Position numbers and translations under genes: made by a program
From: Dermacentor variabilis
Taxonomy: Eukaryota > Arthropoda > Arachnida > Ixodida > Ixodidae
Reading direction: 5' to 3'
DNA: 64,000 nucleotides
Assembly: GCF_050947875.1 (NCBI RefSeq)
Contig: NC_134572.1
Span: forward strand, 129,316,105-129,380,104
The notes under the pieces: generated by a model
The model's input: only the letters and a program-made list of their open reading frames with translations
Told to the model about the DNA's origin: nothing
The model's database searches: none
Shown: piece after piece, positions 1-10,364 of the stretch
How the letters are laid out: every line of letters begins with the position of its first letter
Position numbering within the stretch: the first letter of the stretch is position 1

Positions 1-149
1 GGTTTTATTTCTGAACACGTTCAAGCGCTAATCAAAGTAAGACCTGTCGTGTGCAAATAAAATTACTGAGAACTACACACTACCACATGAAAAGCTGCTG
101 TTCGCCATGACGACAAAAAAAAAAGGTCTCCACAAAGCATTAGCCCTGC

Positions 150-360
150 ACCACAAATAGAAATTAACACTGTAGCTATTAACATTATGCTAAAGATTGC
201 CATAACGTTCATATTTAGCATTATCAATTAGAAGCCAACATTAAAACAGTGATAATTAGCCTTATAAACTAGCAGTGACAATAATAATTTAGCAATGAAA
301 CTATCAACTTGCGTTATCAATCATCTGAAAAGGTACAATAAAGTTCAAGTTGTCGATTAA
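150..360. repeat. Degenerate AT-rich array, left half
   Basis: Repeated variants of attagcaatta / attagcattaac with irregular spacing near 20 bases. The same motif family resumes at about 1578-1735, so the array seems split by inserted repeats between. Confidence 0.5.
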
Positions 361-387
361 TTCACCCTTACGGTGCAATCTGCTAGC

Positions 388-612
388 CTCCTCGTTAGCT
401 CAGATGGTAATGTGACTGCCTCGAAAAGGCGTTGGGTTCGAGTTCAAATCCTGAACCAGGACGAATTTTTCTTCAACTGCAAAGCTTTCTTCTAAAAAAG
501 CCGAGTTTCCTTTGCAGCTTCGTGCTACAGTTGGGTGGATGACAATTTTCCCCTTTCATGAACTTTCCTTCACCTTACGAATATCCGCAGAGTTGACTTG
601 TCATTAACAATT
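388..612 (+). mobile_element. Ruka-like tRNA-derived SINE
   Basis: A degenerate tRNA head (391-463) has an A-box-like tagctcagatgg, a B-box-like gttcaaatcc and an acceptor-like pair tcctcgt/accagga. It is followed by gacgaatttttcttcaactgc and a tail with cttccttcacctta, which I recognise as the tail of the tick SINE Ruka. The tRNA part is not a functional tRNA. The family name is from memory. Confidence 0.7.
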
Positions 613-614
613 AC

Positions 615-1577
615 CCTATTTACTCGTATAAGGCCAGCCCTCACGTAAAATCTGCATGCCCACTTTGGAGCACAAAAATTTTGAAAAAGTTTCACTAACT
701 ACCACTCACATACCCACGTGCAAGGCCTTCACGATTACACCAGCATTCCATTGAGATCTTGGAAGCCATGCCCACATGCTGGACAATCTCCACAAGACGC
801 TACTAGATGGCGCTAGTTACTGTCCTGTTGGCGATGGCATCGTCATCGTTATAGAGTGCCATTAGATTGCAATCACACAGTATAGATACAGAGTCCAGCA
901 TTCTTCAACAGCAGCAGCTGTGCTGAGACATGCTGTTAAGCAGATTTAGCATGCATTATGGATTTTGTAAATGGCATAGAGCTTTGTAGGAAACTATCAT
1001 CAAGAGCTTCGTGGAGATGGGAATCCAAGCAGCGTCCAACAGCACAGAGGACAACCAGCTTTCGGAGAGTGCCAATGAGGCAAGAGGGCGACTGAATAAA
1101 GGTGTTCATATTTGGCCACTAGCAGCTGTGTTTTTCTGCATAAAATCTGACCGCAGTTTTAAGGCTTCCTGGCGGCATGGCCCGTGCTGGCGTGAAGCCA
1201 CACTTTTGGGCAAAATTCTTGCTGCTGTGAAGCCACACCTCAAGGCGAACTTCGCGTATAACCCACATCGTGATTTTACTGTTATATTTTTGAAGTTTTG
1301 GTGCAGGTTATACGTGTCAAAATACAGTGCTTGCAGTGGGAGACTGCTGCAGCAGCCGGTGAGCCGCCGCACTGCCGGGTCGGAAGCACCACCGTGAAAG
1401 CTGGCGCGCTGCTGAGAACACAGTTGGGGCCACAGTATGTTCGAATTAACCATTGCAACCACTTACGTGTTAACTTTCCAAAACTTTTGCACATTAAAAT
1501 AGATTATCATTCTGACAGGACCACAATGTCAGTTTGAATAAACAGAAAGTTCGAATTAGCGAGATTCCACTGCACTA
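615..1577. mobile_element. Transposon-derived DNA with a Tigger-like right end
   Basis: A fragment at 615-700 (tttactcgtataagg...ctttggagcacaaaaa) resembles 24256-24320. The right end at 1543-1577 reads gttcgaattagcgagattccactg, a Tigger/pogo-type inverted repeat. The left end was not found. Sequence at about 1078-1140 resembles 48770-48830 (aataaa-gtgttcata...ccactag). No intact frame. Confidence 0.45.
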
Positions 1578-1735
1578 GCACTGTAGCAATGAGCATAAAG
1601 AATTTGCAATTAGCATTACCATTGTGCAAATTAGCAATTACTATTTATACTGTAGCAATTACACAGACAATTGACATTAACACTATCAATTAGCATTAGC
1701 ACTATGGCAATTAGCACTCTGCAGGCAGTACTAAC
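1578..1735. repeat. Degenerate AT-rich array, right half
   Basis: Variants of caattagcattagcactgt repeated several times, continuous in character with 150-360. It ends directly at the intron side of the polyQ exon donor. Confidence 0.5.
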
Positions 1736-2381
<646 letters not shown>

Positions 2382-2476
2382 CTGCAAAAGGTTTTCAGTA
2401 TGACCATGTGCTGAAACTTTAATGATAAATATAACATTGTTTGTTCATTATCAATAAAGAATTTTAGTGAGTCTGG

Positions 2477-2832
2477 TATTCCGGCAAGCGCGGGCGGTTT
2501 CCCGGATGTGCGGGGGCATAAACATGAGCGGCCAGATTGATGGTGCCAGCTGGTGGTGCAAAGCCGAACTGCACAAACACAAAGCCAATTACTATATTCT
2601 GCTTAACTGATGGTGTAAATTTTCGACAGCGGCATAATCCATGTTCACAATTACACCACTGCCATAAATTTGCAGCAGCAGCAGAGTAGAATATAGTAGG
2701 TTACTGCAATTTTAGTACTGTGTTTGTCTGGTAGAACTCTATGCCACCAGGTGGCTACACCACTCTGGCCACTCACGTTTACGCCCCCGCCCATACGACA
2801 ATCCGCCCAAACCACGCCCATTTGCCGGAATA
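2477..2832. mobile_element. Foldback MITE with about 70-bp inverted repeats
   Basis: The left end tattccggcaagcgcgggcgg... is the diverged inverse of the right end ending ...catttgccggaata. About 70 bases align on each side, including gggggcataaacatgagcggccag versus gggggcgtaaacgtgagtggccag (as its complement). No coding capacity. Lies in the intron between the polyQ exon and the DPY exon. Confidence 0.7.
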
Positions 2833-2837
2833 GTGGA

Positions 2838-2925
2838 CAAGCTAAAAGGCCTTATTGTCACATGATCTACATTCACTGCTGGACAAAGGCCTCCCTAAGC
2901 AACCTCCCATTACCCTTGCCCTAAA
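2838..2925 (+). repeat. Retroposon tail fragment (gctggacaaaggcctccc)
   Basis: Contains tgctggacaaaggcctccc then caacctcccattaccc, a widespread arthropod retroposon 3' motif seen often in tick sequence. Fragment only; class uncertain. Confidence 0.35.
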
Positions 2926-2990
2926 GAACTTGTTCTTGGGCAAGTTTGTGTTTAGGTTTAACTATGCATGTTGTTCTTAGAGCAAAGTAC

Positions 2991-3066
2991 GAAGCATGGA
3001 AACAGAAAAGACACAGACAAGCACCAGAGATAGTGCTTATCTTTGTCTTTTCTGTTCCTTTGCTTC
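2991..3066. repeat. Inverted repeat (34-bp arms)
   Basis: 2991-3024 pairs with 3033-3066 around an 8-base loop with about four mismatches; both arms contain the gacacagacaagcac-like motif. Probably a small MITE or a remnant of one. Confidence 0.75.
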
Positions 3067-3290
3067 ATACTCTGTTGTTTACACCAAGGACAACGTGTTT
3101 AGTGTAGTCCTGCTCTGCATCGGCATTTAGCTGCCCTTCAATAATAGCAGCTTCACTGCTAGCAGTGAAAACAGTGGAGATTTTGTAGGCCTTGCTATAG
3201 TAAGCACTAGGCATAAGCACTGTTCCTAAGGTCAGACCAAACACCACCATCTACACACAATCACTATCCTAAACAACTGTGTCCACTCAC

Positions 3291-3914
3291 TTGTGTAGCT
3301 TGCGGAGTTGCTCGTGGACTCGTTCCATAACCATGCTGTGGCGAGTACTGTGGCTGTTGCTGTTGTTCGGACATAGATGCCGGAGGCATAGGTGTCCCAG
3401 GAGGCACAGCATACGGGTCAGAAGTGGCTGCGGGCCTAGTCATTTTCGGAGCAACCGCTGCTGCAGCTTGAGCTCGCATGTATCCAGGATGGTAGCCTCC
3501 ATCGGATGTCGGAGTTGGCCTTGGCGTGCCCGGCATCTGGGCATACGGGTCCATGGTGGGCGGTGCCCTGGCAGTTGGCGAGGGCGTGTGGGGTGGCGTG
3601 CTTCGTGGCGGAGGCGGTGCCGACTCATCCTGGGAGGGTTGGCGTAGAAGGGGTCCACGCTGGGGTGGGGCAGCCAGCCCAGGGGGCCTGAGTGGCTGGA
3701 GGAAACGCTCTGGCCCGCTGCCCGGCTGCCCCGGCAGTGGTGGAGGAGGTGGGGGCGCAGGGGCAGGTCCATACGAATCGGGCGACGAGGGAGGCAGGCG
3801 GCTGGGGTCAATGGGGGGACGCACTCGAGACACCTGAATCAGGGGACTCACAGGTGCTGAGGGAATGCGCACAGGGCCGGGTGAGCGTTGCGCTTGCGCA
3901 GGAGACAGTGGGCT
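3291..3914 (-). CDS. KMT2C/KMT2D: KMT2C/D long proline-rich exon with DPY/TPRP motifs
   Basis: 208 codons, phase 0 to 0, acceptor ttcgattacag, donor gtgagt. Starts SPLSPAQAQRSPGPVRIP, has an eight-Pro run, then MDPYAQMPGTPRPTPTSD and SDPYAVPPGTPMPPAS. The DPYxxxPxTPxP unit is characteristic of the central region of KMT2C, which has more than ten such units; here two lie in this exon and one in the next. Ends YGTSPRATPQATQ. Confidence 0.92.
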
Positions 3915-4107
3915 CTGTAATCGAAACAATAATGAGAAACAGTTCTGACATTTAACTGGAGTTGTGAGTGCCAAGCATCAAGATGACTGAACAGGATGTA
4001 AACAGCCTGTGTTGTGGCATAAGACATTTTCATTTCTGTTTACTGTAAACATTATCTTGGGAGCAGCAAATATAAATTGTTTTAATTTCTATGAATCTAG
4101 CTCAGTA

Positions 4108-5044
4108 CAGTCGCCGACTGATTTTTCAGGCTCCAAAAATTCGGACATGCTCGATTATTCGGTCTGCTTCGTGGCACCACCATTCTCCCCATAGACCATA
4201 ATGTATAACAACTGCCGAGAGTTCGGACACCTTGCAACCTCTTGTCTGATTTTTCGGACACTCCTTGAGCCAACTCGATCGAGAGCACCGTACCACGACT
4301 CTGACCAGTGCATGGTTCGACTTGCTGAGCCTGAACACCGTTTTTCTTTTGAACAGAGCCTCCTTGCTGCCCCACAAAGTGGCACTACTGCAAATCCCCG
4401 CTCATCATCATCGTTTCTGCCTGGTTCGATAGAGTGGCTACAGCCGTTCCGGTCTCAGCTTAGTAAGCCATGTCAAGACAATCCAGCAGCTGATTTGTTT
4501 CTTCGCGCACGATGCTGCGAGTAGGCCACATTTTTCGTTTGTGCGACTGGTGTCGGCATGGTGGTGTTTGCTTGGTGTGCTGTGTCGAGGTTTCGGTGAT
4601 CCAACGCGGCATACGGAAACATCGCATCAAGTGTCTAATGGCACCGACAGTGCCCGCGCGGACTGCGCTGGGGAATGCCGGCAAGCGGGTGCCAGGAGGC
4701 CTAGGATTTGTCGGCTTCCGATGTGCTCCCTACTGACGCGGAAAATGTTCTGCCGAGACCTGCGCAGTGGCTGCATTGCGATTCCCGACACAGTCTCATT
4801 TGACAGTTTCACAGGTGCTGACGCCGCTGTACCTACATGCGCAGAACTTGACGACGGCGAGATCATACGTCAGGTTTCTGCTGCACCGTCGGACGATGAC
4901 TCCGAGTCGGAAGATGACGCACCATGTGCTAAGCTGCCGTCGCATACGGAGGGTGTACAAGCAGTGACTGTGCTTTCAGCCGCCTTTACTGACCGTACGA
5001 CCCTCTCCGAGACTCAGGCTTATCTGATTGCACAGGTTAGGTGA
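4108..5044 (+). mobile_element. Tigger-like element, truncated at the 3' end
   Basis: The left end CAGTCGCCGACTGATTTTTC after a TA closely matches the end of the 10365-12596 element. The open frame 4541-5044 resembles the C-terminal part of that element's transposase: ELDDGEIIRQVSAAPSDDDSE here versus ELTDDEIVRQVTAPPQSDSD there. The HTH and catalytic DDE regions are missing and no right inverted repeat follows, so it is a deletion derivative. Confidence 0.7.
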
Positions 5045-5284
5045 CCAAGCAGCATACATGCAGTATTTTATGTAGTGGTGGTTAAGTGTTGAGCAGTGTC
5101 TATTTTGTTCTGTTGTAAAACATAAACTGCTTGATGCATTTTATTGGAAGCTCAAGTATCGTTCCTTGAGGCAAAACTCCCAAAACTCCCATCAGCCTCC
5201 AATTATGACGTGCTACATGTGCCTGAAATGCAAGGCAAATTATTCTATCATTACTTCACACTCTTTCAGTGCCTTCTTATACGG

Positions 5285-5350
5285 AACTGTATTTACCGTA
5301 TTTACTTGTGTTGAGACCCATACACCCCACTTAATTACGAATACAGAAAT
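5285..5350 (+). mobile_element. Single end of the ACCGTATTTACT family
   Basis: Reads taccgtatttacttgtgttg, matching the inverted repeat of elements at 14736, 27915 and 52536. No partner end nearby. From here to 5830 I see nothing else. Confidence 0.4.
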
Positions 5351-5830
5351 TTAAAAAGTATATAAAAGAAATCACTAGCACAAGCTGTTTGGTATCAGTT
5401 GATACTGTTGCTAGATGATTTCAAGTTGGTATGATACGTAAGTGTATGTGCAGCTAGTGGTACCATTATTCTGTGCATCATTTACAACACTGTTCAGTTT
5501 CAGTGGGTTGTCATGTAACTGATTCGTATAAGAACCACATCCTGTCAAGGTTCCGAAAAAGAGAAGAGGAAAAGAGACAACTGCACGGCTCATAGCAGTA
5601 AATATGGAAACCCACTTTCTCCCTCACTCAAACAAACATCTGAGGCCTGCTCAGAGACCAAGTCAAAGAGATTGCAGAAAATAACATTTACACGGTGAAA
5701 TTTTGCAGAGAACACTCCTAATCTCATAACAGCTACACAAAAGGAGGGACAACAAAATTGTTTCAACACATCATGACACATGAGTGAGGATGACCAATCT
5801 GGAAGATGTCAATCTGTCAGTGCTACCAAC

Positions 5831-5937
5831 CTGAGCAGTGGCTCCAATCAGCTGTGAGGAAGTTGGCGAAGGAGCAGAAGGCGAGAGGGACCCAGCTGGA
5901 GAGGTCTCTCCCAGCATCAACTGGTGGCTCTTCCCCA
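5831..5937 (-). CDS. KMT2C/KMT2D: KMT2C/D Ser/Pro-rich exon
   Basis: 107 bases, phase 1 to 0, acceptor gctttgtgcag, donor gttggt. Reads VGKSHQLMLGETSPAGSLSP and ends SQLIGATAQ. It resembles the SGSDTPSSGIQSPLTPQ stretch after the coiled coil in KMT2C by composition and position. Confidence 0.82.
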
Positions 5938-6239
5938 CTGCACAAAGCACACAAAGAACGAGCTTGCAGAGAGAGAGAGAGAGGCAGCCACAATGAAGTG
6001 CCGTAGTGCAGAAGTACACTTTTGCAATGAAAAATTGAGCGCTGTGAAGCGCGAACTGGTGCCACCCATTGCATAGTGTGAAGCGTACCATGCAAATATC
6101 TATCAAATCATTGTTCTGTGGATTCCAGTGTCTTAAAGGTCAACAAAAGCCCTAGAATAAGCAATTGGAAAATTTGCAAGCAACTAAGCAGAAGCGACAA
6201 ACTGAGGTCTGCTTACAATGAGCATCACTGGGGCAGTAT

Positions 6240-6470
6240 TCTTGAGCGATCACTTTCGCTAAATTTTACACGATTGCCCGTCACCGGACCAACCGTCGAG
6301 CAGTGGGAAGCACAGCTGACAAGCTCGACCCCTGAAGACCAGCATCGCCTGGTGAGCAGGGCCAAACTATCAGCTCAGGCCCAGGGCATCCTGGACTAGG
6401 GACGCCGCCCACCTCGGACGATTTTACTGTCGGCTCATTTCAACTAATAAAGTTTAATCCTCCTTGACAT
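6240..6470 (+). mobile_element. Non-LTR retrotransposon 3' end fragment
   Basis: Open frame ending PTVEQWEAQLTSSTPEDQH then SRAKLSAQAQGILD and stop, followed by a 3' UTR with aataaag. The WE..L.SS.PE.Q...V.RA pattern resembles C-termini of tick LINE-type polyproteins (from memory). Reverse transcriptase is absent. Confidence 0.45.
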
Positions 6471-6989
6471 TGGACACCTGGGTGCATATGGTGAACAGCT
6501 CTCCTGACACTGTGCAAAGAGCTTGGCGTAGTGCCACGATTGCTGTCGCCAGTATACCTCGACGCTTCCGGTGCCAAGTCACATGAAATTTAGCAAAGGT
6601 AATTGGATTCGCAAATGTGATCAGTCGAGAATACCACCCCTGGTCACTCTGCTCCTAAGTCACAAGGCCTCACCGTTCAAGCACAGTGAAGCACAAGGAA
6701 CACGAACCAAAAGCAGACAAGATTGTTTCTGAGTGAGGCGAAGACAGCTGTTCAAAGCGATAGTCGTTCGGCTAACAGGTGTTGCATAAGGCTCACAGAT
6801 GTCGATTCTGAATCTGAATGCTTTGCACATATGTACTACTGTTTCACACTATGCAGGCAATGCCGCAGAAGCTATGCAAGTAGTTCGGTCAAAGAAGTCT
6901 CACACACCGTGTGCTTTGCAGTAGAGTTGTTTTTGATCTGCAACACTTTCTATAAAGCAATTACGTCATGTTACAACTACAACTTGTGG

Positions 6990-8560
6990 ACATAAGGTTA
7001 CGTCATATTGGCCTCGAGCTCCACCACTGGAAAAGCTGGCACCACCGTCGCCGTGACGTGCTATTAGGGATCACGTGGACATAGCGGCCGCGTTGGCTGC
7101 TTCGGGAGCACCGAAGCGAGCTGTAAACGAGAGTTTAAATTCCCTCGTACGCTGCGGTCCTCATTTAGTGGCGCGATTTTCCCGCTTCGAGTGTCTCCTT
7201 TACAACGCCTGAAAGCACTACAATAGGTAGTGGCTGCCTTTTAAGGCGCGCAACATGGTAGGCTACTGCTCGGTGCCGCAGTGCCGCATGTACGCAACGG
7301 AGCCTGGTGTCAGCCTTATTCACACGTAGCCGCAGGACAAGAAGCTGCGTGAAGCTTGGCTCGCGAAACATAAAACCGGCAAACAATCATCGGCTACAAC
7401 TCGGGTATCCAGCAAGCACAGCCGCGAGAAAAATTTCTGCTACGGCGCCAGGTCTGCGATATTCGGAAAACGCGCACTGAGACGCTCGCCCGAGTCCGCT
7501 GCCCGACTAATGTGATGACGGTTCGGTCTATGGACCTATTGATGCTATAGATACTGGCAAGTTTACTGGAATTGAAAGGGAGCGGTAAGAAGCACATTAA
7601 AAGAAATCATGGCATATGGTCATGTTTATGTTATGAATTAATACACTGGATTACAAAAAAGAAGCAGCGGGAAATCGCACGCTGAGAACACCGATAAACA
7701 TGCAGTGCAACGCAACTCGAGAAATAATATTGAAACGTCCAAGAATTTAGAAGACAAAAATAGATTGAATCGTCGCGACGGCACATCACAGTCCCCGTAG
7801 GCGTCGAAGTATCTAAAATGAAATTATATTTTAACAGCTCTGGTAGCGCCCACACAACAATAGTTGCTTGTATACTGTCAAATGCTCATGTTCTGCGGCC
7901 TAAAGCTCATGGCACGGTGCGAAAACACGCACGCGGTGAAAGCGAAACAGTGCGCGGACAAACATGGAGACGCGCAGTCGGTCGCTGCAAATCTGTGCGA
8001 TCGCTGCATTGAGGCTTCATTATATTACGCTCCATTTAGTTATACAAACACTATAAGAGCATATTTCACATAGTTGCTCTCAGCGTTTACCTACCTTTCA
8101 CGCAAGAAGCCGGTTCGGGAGACTCCGTCGCGGCGACCGCGCGCAGTGGCATTCACTGTACGTATTCAGTAGAGATAGCGTCTGTAAACGTTTCTGTGCT
8201 TTCAGTTTGCCCAAGATTATTATTTAGACAGTAAAAAACTTCTCTCGTTTCGAAAGTACTCACAGAAATGTCCGGGAGAGCTCGCGCGTGCTGTTTTCAG
8301 TGAGCGCTGACAGCAAAACCTATGAGGAGCGCGCCGCGTGATCCCTCATACTACGCCAGCGAGGCCCTTCTGATAGATGGCGACTCCGTAACTCCTCGCC
8401 ACCAATATACATTATTTGTGCACCCCACTATTTTTAAATGTGTGGCGCTATGTTTTGATCGCAAACACAAGTGGCATGCTGCAGTCGCTTGTCGCAGAAC
8501 CATGTCCTCCGCTCGTTTGGTGGTAAGTAAGTTCAGATATGTGAGTCCTTCTATGTAATA
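6990..8560. mobile_element. GC-rich insert around the THAP pseudogene
   Basis: Composition shifts to GC-rich at about 6990 and back to AT-rich near 8560. It contains the THAP relic at 7255. I found no inverted repeats, so the borders are approximate and the assignment to a P-like element is inference. Confidence 0.35.
7255..7509 (+). pseudogene. THAP-domain pseudogene (P-element/THAP-like)
   Basis: From ATG 7255 the frame reads MVGYCSVPQCRMYATEPG, an in-frame TAG at residue 25, then PQDKKLREAWLAKHKTGKQ and VSSKHSREKNFCYGA. Spacing of the first Cys pair, the invariant Trp and the xSKHxxxxDFCYG ending identify a THAP zinc finger. The third zinc ligand Cys appears as Ser (VSSKH), and the stop breaks the frame. 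Nothing like the rest of a THAP protein or P transposase follows. Surrounding 7000-8400 is GC-richer than the intron and is probably one inserted element. Confidence 0.7.
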
Positions 8561-8894
8561 ATTACATCACATTTTACTATATAAAAGCAGGAGACTTAAT
8601 GTTACGTAAAATTACATTATACGTACCTACAACTTTTTTTGAATAAGTGACGCACTATTTTAGGACGTAAATAAGAGCTGCAACAGAAGTCTGCCTATTC
8701 CTTGTGGCATTGCCTACAATGTATGAAACGAAGTACAGGTGACTTGCGCTGATATCATCTTAGCTGCCATGTTGGAGGACTAGCACAGTGAAAAGCTGCG
8801 TTGGTGATGTCGCATGCAGGCTATCTATACATAGAGAAGTGTTCTGTCAATATAGGAACAAGATAAGGCATTTGGAAGATCAAACAGCCCCTAC

Positions 8895-9132
8895 CGGCAG
8901 CTCTCTGTTGGTCAGCCATGAGGTGTGGTTGCGGCTGGTGCTGCATCTGCAGCTGCGAAGGAAGCTGTTGTTGTTGCCCCTGTTGCTGCTGCTGCTGCTG
9001 TGATGGTGGTGGAGGAGGCTGCTGCTGTTGTTGTTGCTGCTGTTGCTGTCGAACATGCTGAAGCTGCTTCCACTGTCGCTCCTGCTCCAGTTCCCGTGGC
9101 GACTTCTGCTCGCGCGCAACCTTACCGGGGTC
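8895..9132 (-). CDS. KMT2C/KMT2D: KMT2C/D glutamine-rich coiled-coil exon
   Basis: 238 bases, phase 0 to 1, acceptor ctttgacag, donor gtaggg. Begins DPGKVAREQKSPRELEQE followed by RQWKQLQHVR, aligning with the family's DPLKQRESEHEQEWKFRQQMR helix. Then Gln runs of 9 and 7 residues separated by Pro-rich sequence, and LPSQLQMQHQPQPHLMADQQ. Likely a helical, Gln-rich interaction segment. Confidence 0.9.
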
Positions 9133-10364
9133 CTGTCAAAGTGGGCCAATGACATCTCACCAGGGGCAGCACTAAAGCTCGGTTATAAGCGGCCCTCATT
9201 ACAATGTGTAACAAAATTTGAAATATATGCACCATACCTACAATTTTATAAATTAGCTAACGGCCCAACTTGCACTGGTACATTAAATACTTCTTAGCGA
9301 TACCAATAGCTCACTATTATGCTATACATTTGTGGCCCTACTTTGACAGGACATGAAATGCTGAATAGCCACCAACAGCGGACCTTATGAGCAAGAAGTA
9401 ACATTGCAACAAACATTTTAATCTAAGCGCCAACCTTTTTCCAAAATGTTGAGCTGACTTTTGCATTAGCCCCTCCATTAGCCAAACAATGCGCAACTAG
9501 AGTGAAAAACTATGCATGCTTGCACAAGTGCAGTAGGCTTAATTCTTTGGACCCTTGTCGACTAAGTGTAGTGTGGGCCACAAGGAGTACATCTAAAACA
9601 CCAACCTCCTTTTTCCACCTCTTTCCCCATGCCGTCCCTTGCGACTCCAGATGCTAGATACAAAGAGAATGACACTGTATCCTATGCTGATATTTAAACA
9701 AGGATGCTTCCTCTTTCTCCCTTTAAACGGACCTCCCCTATTCGACTACTCTTTTCCAACAGTGCCCCATGTGTTTCGTTTTGGCTGTCACTGTTATCTC
9801 TGCTGTTGTAATATACTTGGTAATCAAGAAGTGCAGAACAGTTCCATCCCCACATTATTAATTAGGAAGTGTGGAGCCATGCTTTATGCAACATAGTTTG
9901 TGCAAAGCCTGCATGGCCCGCACTTCCAAAGTAGCAACCGAAGGGGGCCAACATTTACAGACTTCTCTTGCACATGAGTGTCCCCTTGTCAAATGAGATA
10001 TGGGCACATCTGTATCATGGTACCAAGCAGCATGATAACCACAGTGTCAAATTAGCAAAGGACCAATCATGGAGACCACTTCCCTAAGATAAGTTTTAGG
10101 AAAAAAGGCTCGATTCTTCATGACAACAAATGGAAATAAAGCTGCATGATGCACGCTGCATCGTCAAATCAAGGAATAACGTACTGCGCTATTCAAGCTA
10201 ACCCAGGAAATTAAGCCAAGCACTGAAGAGATACTAATTATTGGCTTCACTAACATTCATGTGGATAAGTTGGTTCAACAATTAGCAAAAATGTCGGTTG
10301 TGTGCTAACTGTGGAGGGACCAAGTGCTCTTAGAGAAAAAAGAAAGCCTGCTATAACATAAGTA
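9133..10364. other. Intron DNA, nothing recognised
   Basis: Part of the 11.4-kb intron upstream of the Gln-rich coiled-coil exon. AT-rich with short random frames; no repeat ends or conserved motifs seen. Confidence 0.6.

Noticed and set aside
391..464. Functional tRNA gene
   Set aside because: Anticodon arm and acceptor are degenerate and the sequence continues into a Ruka-like SINE tail.
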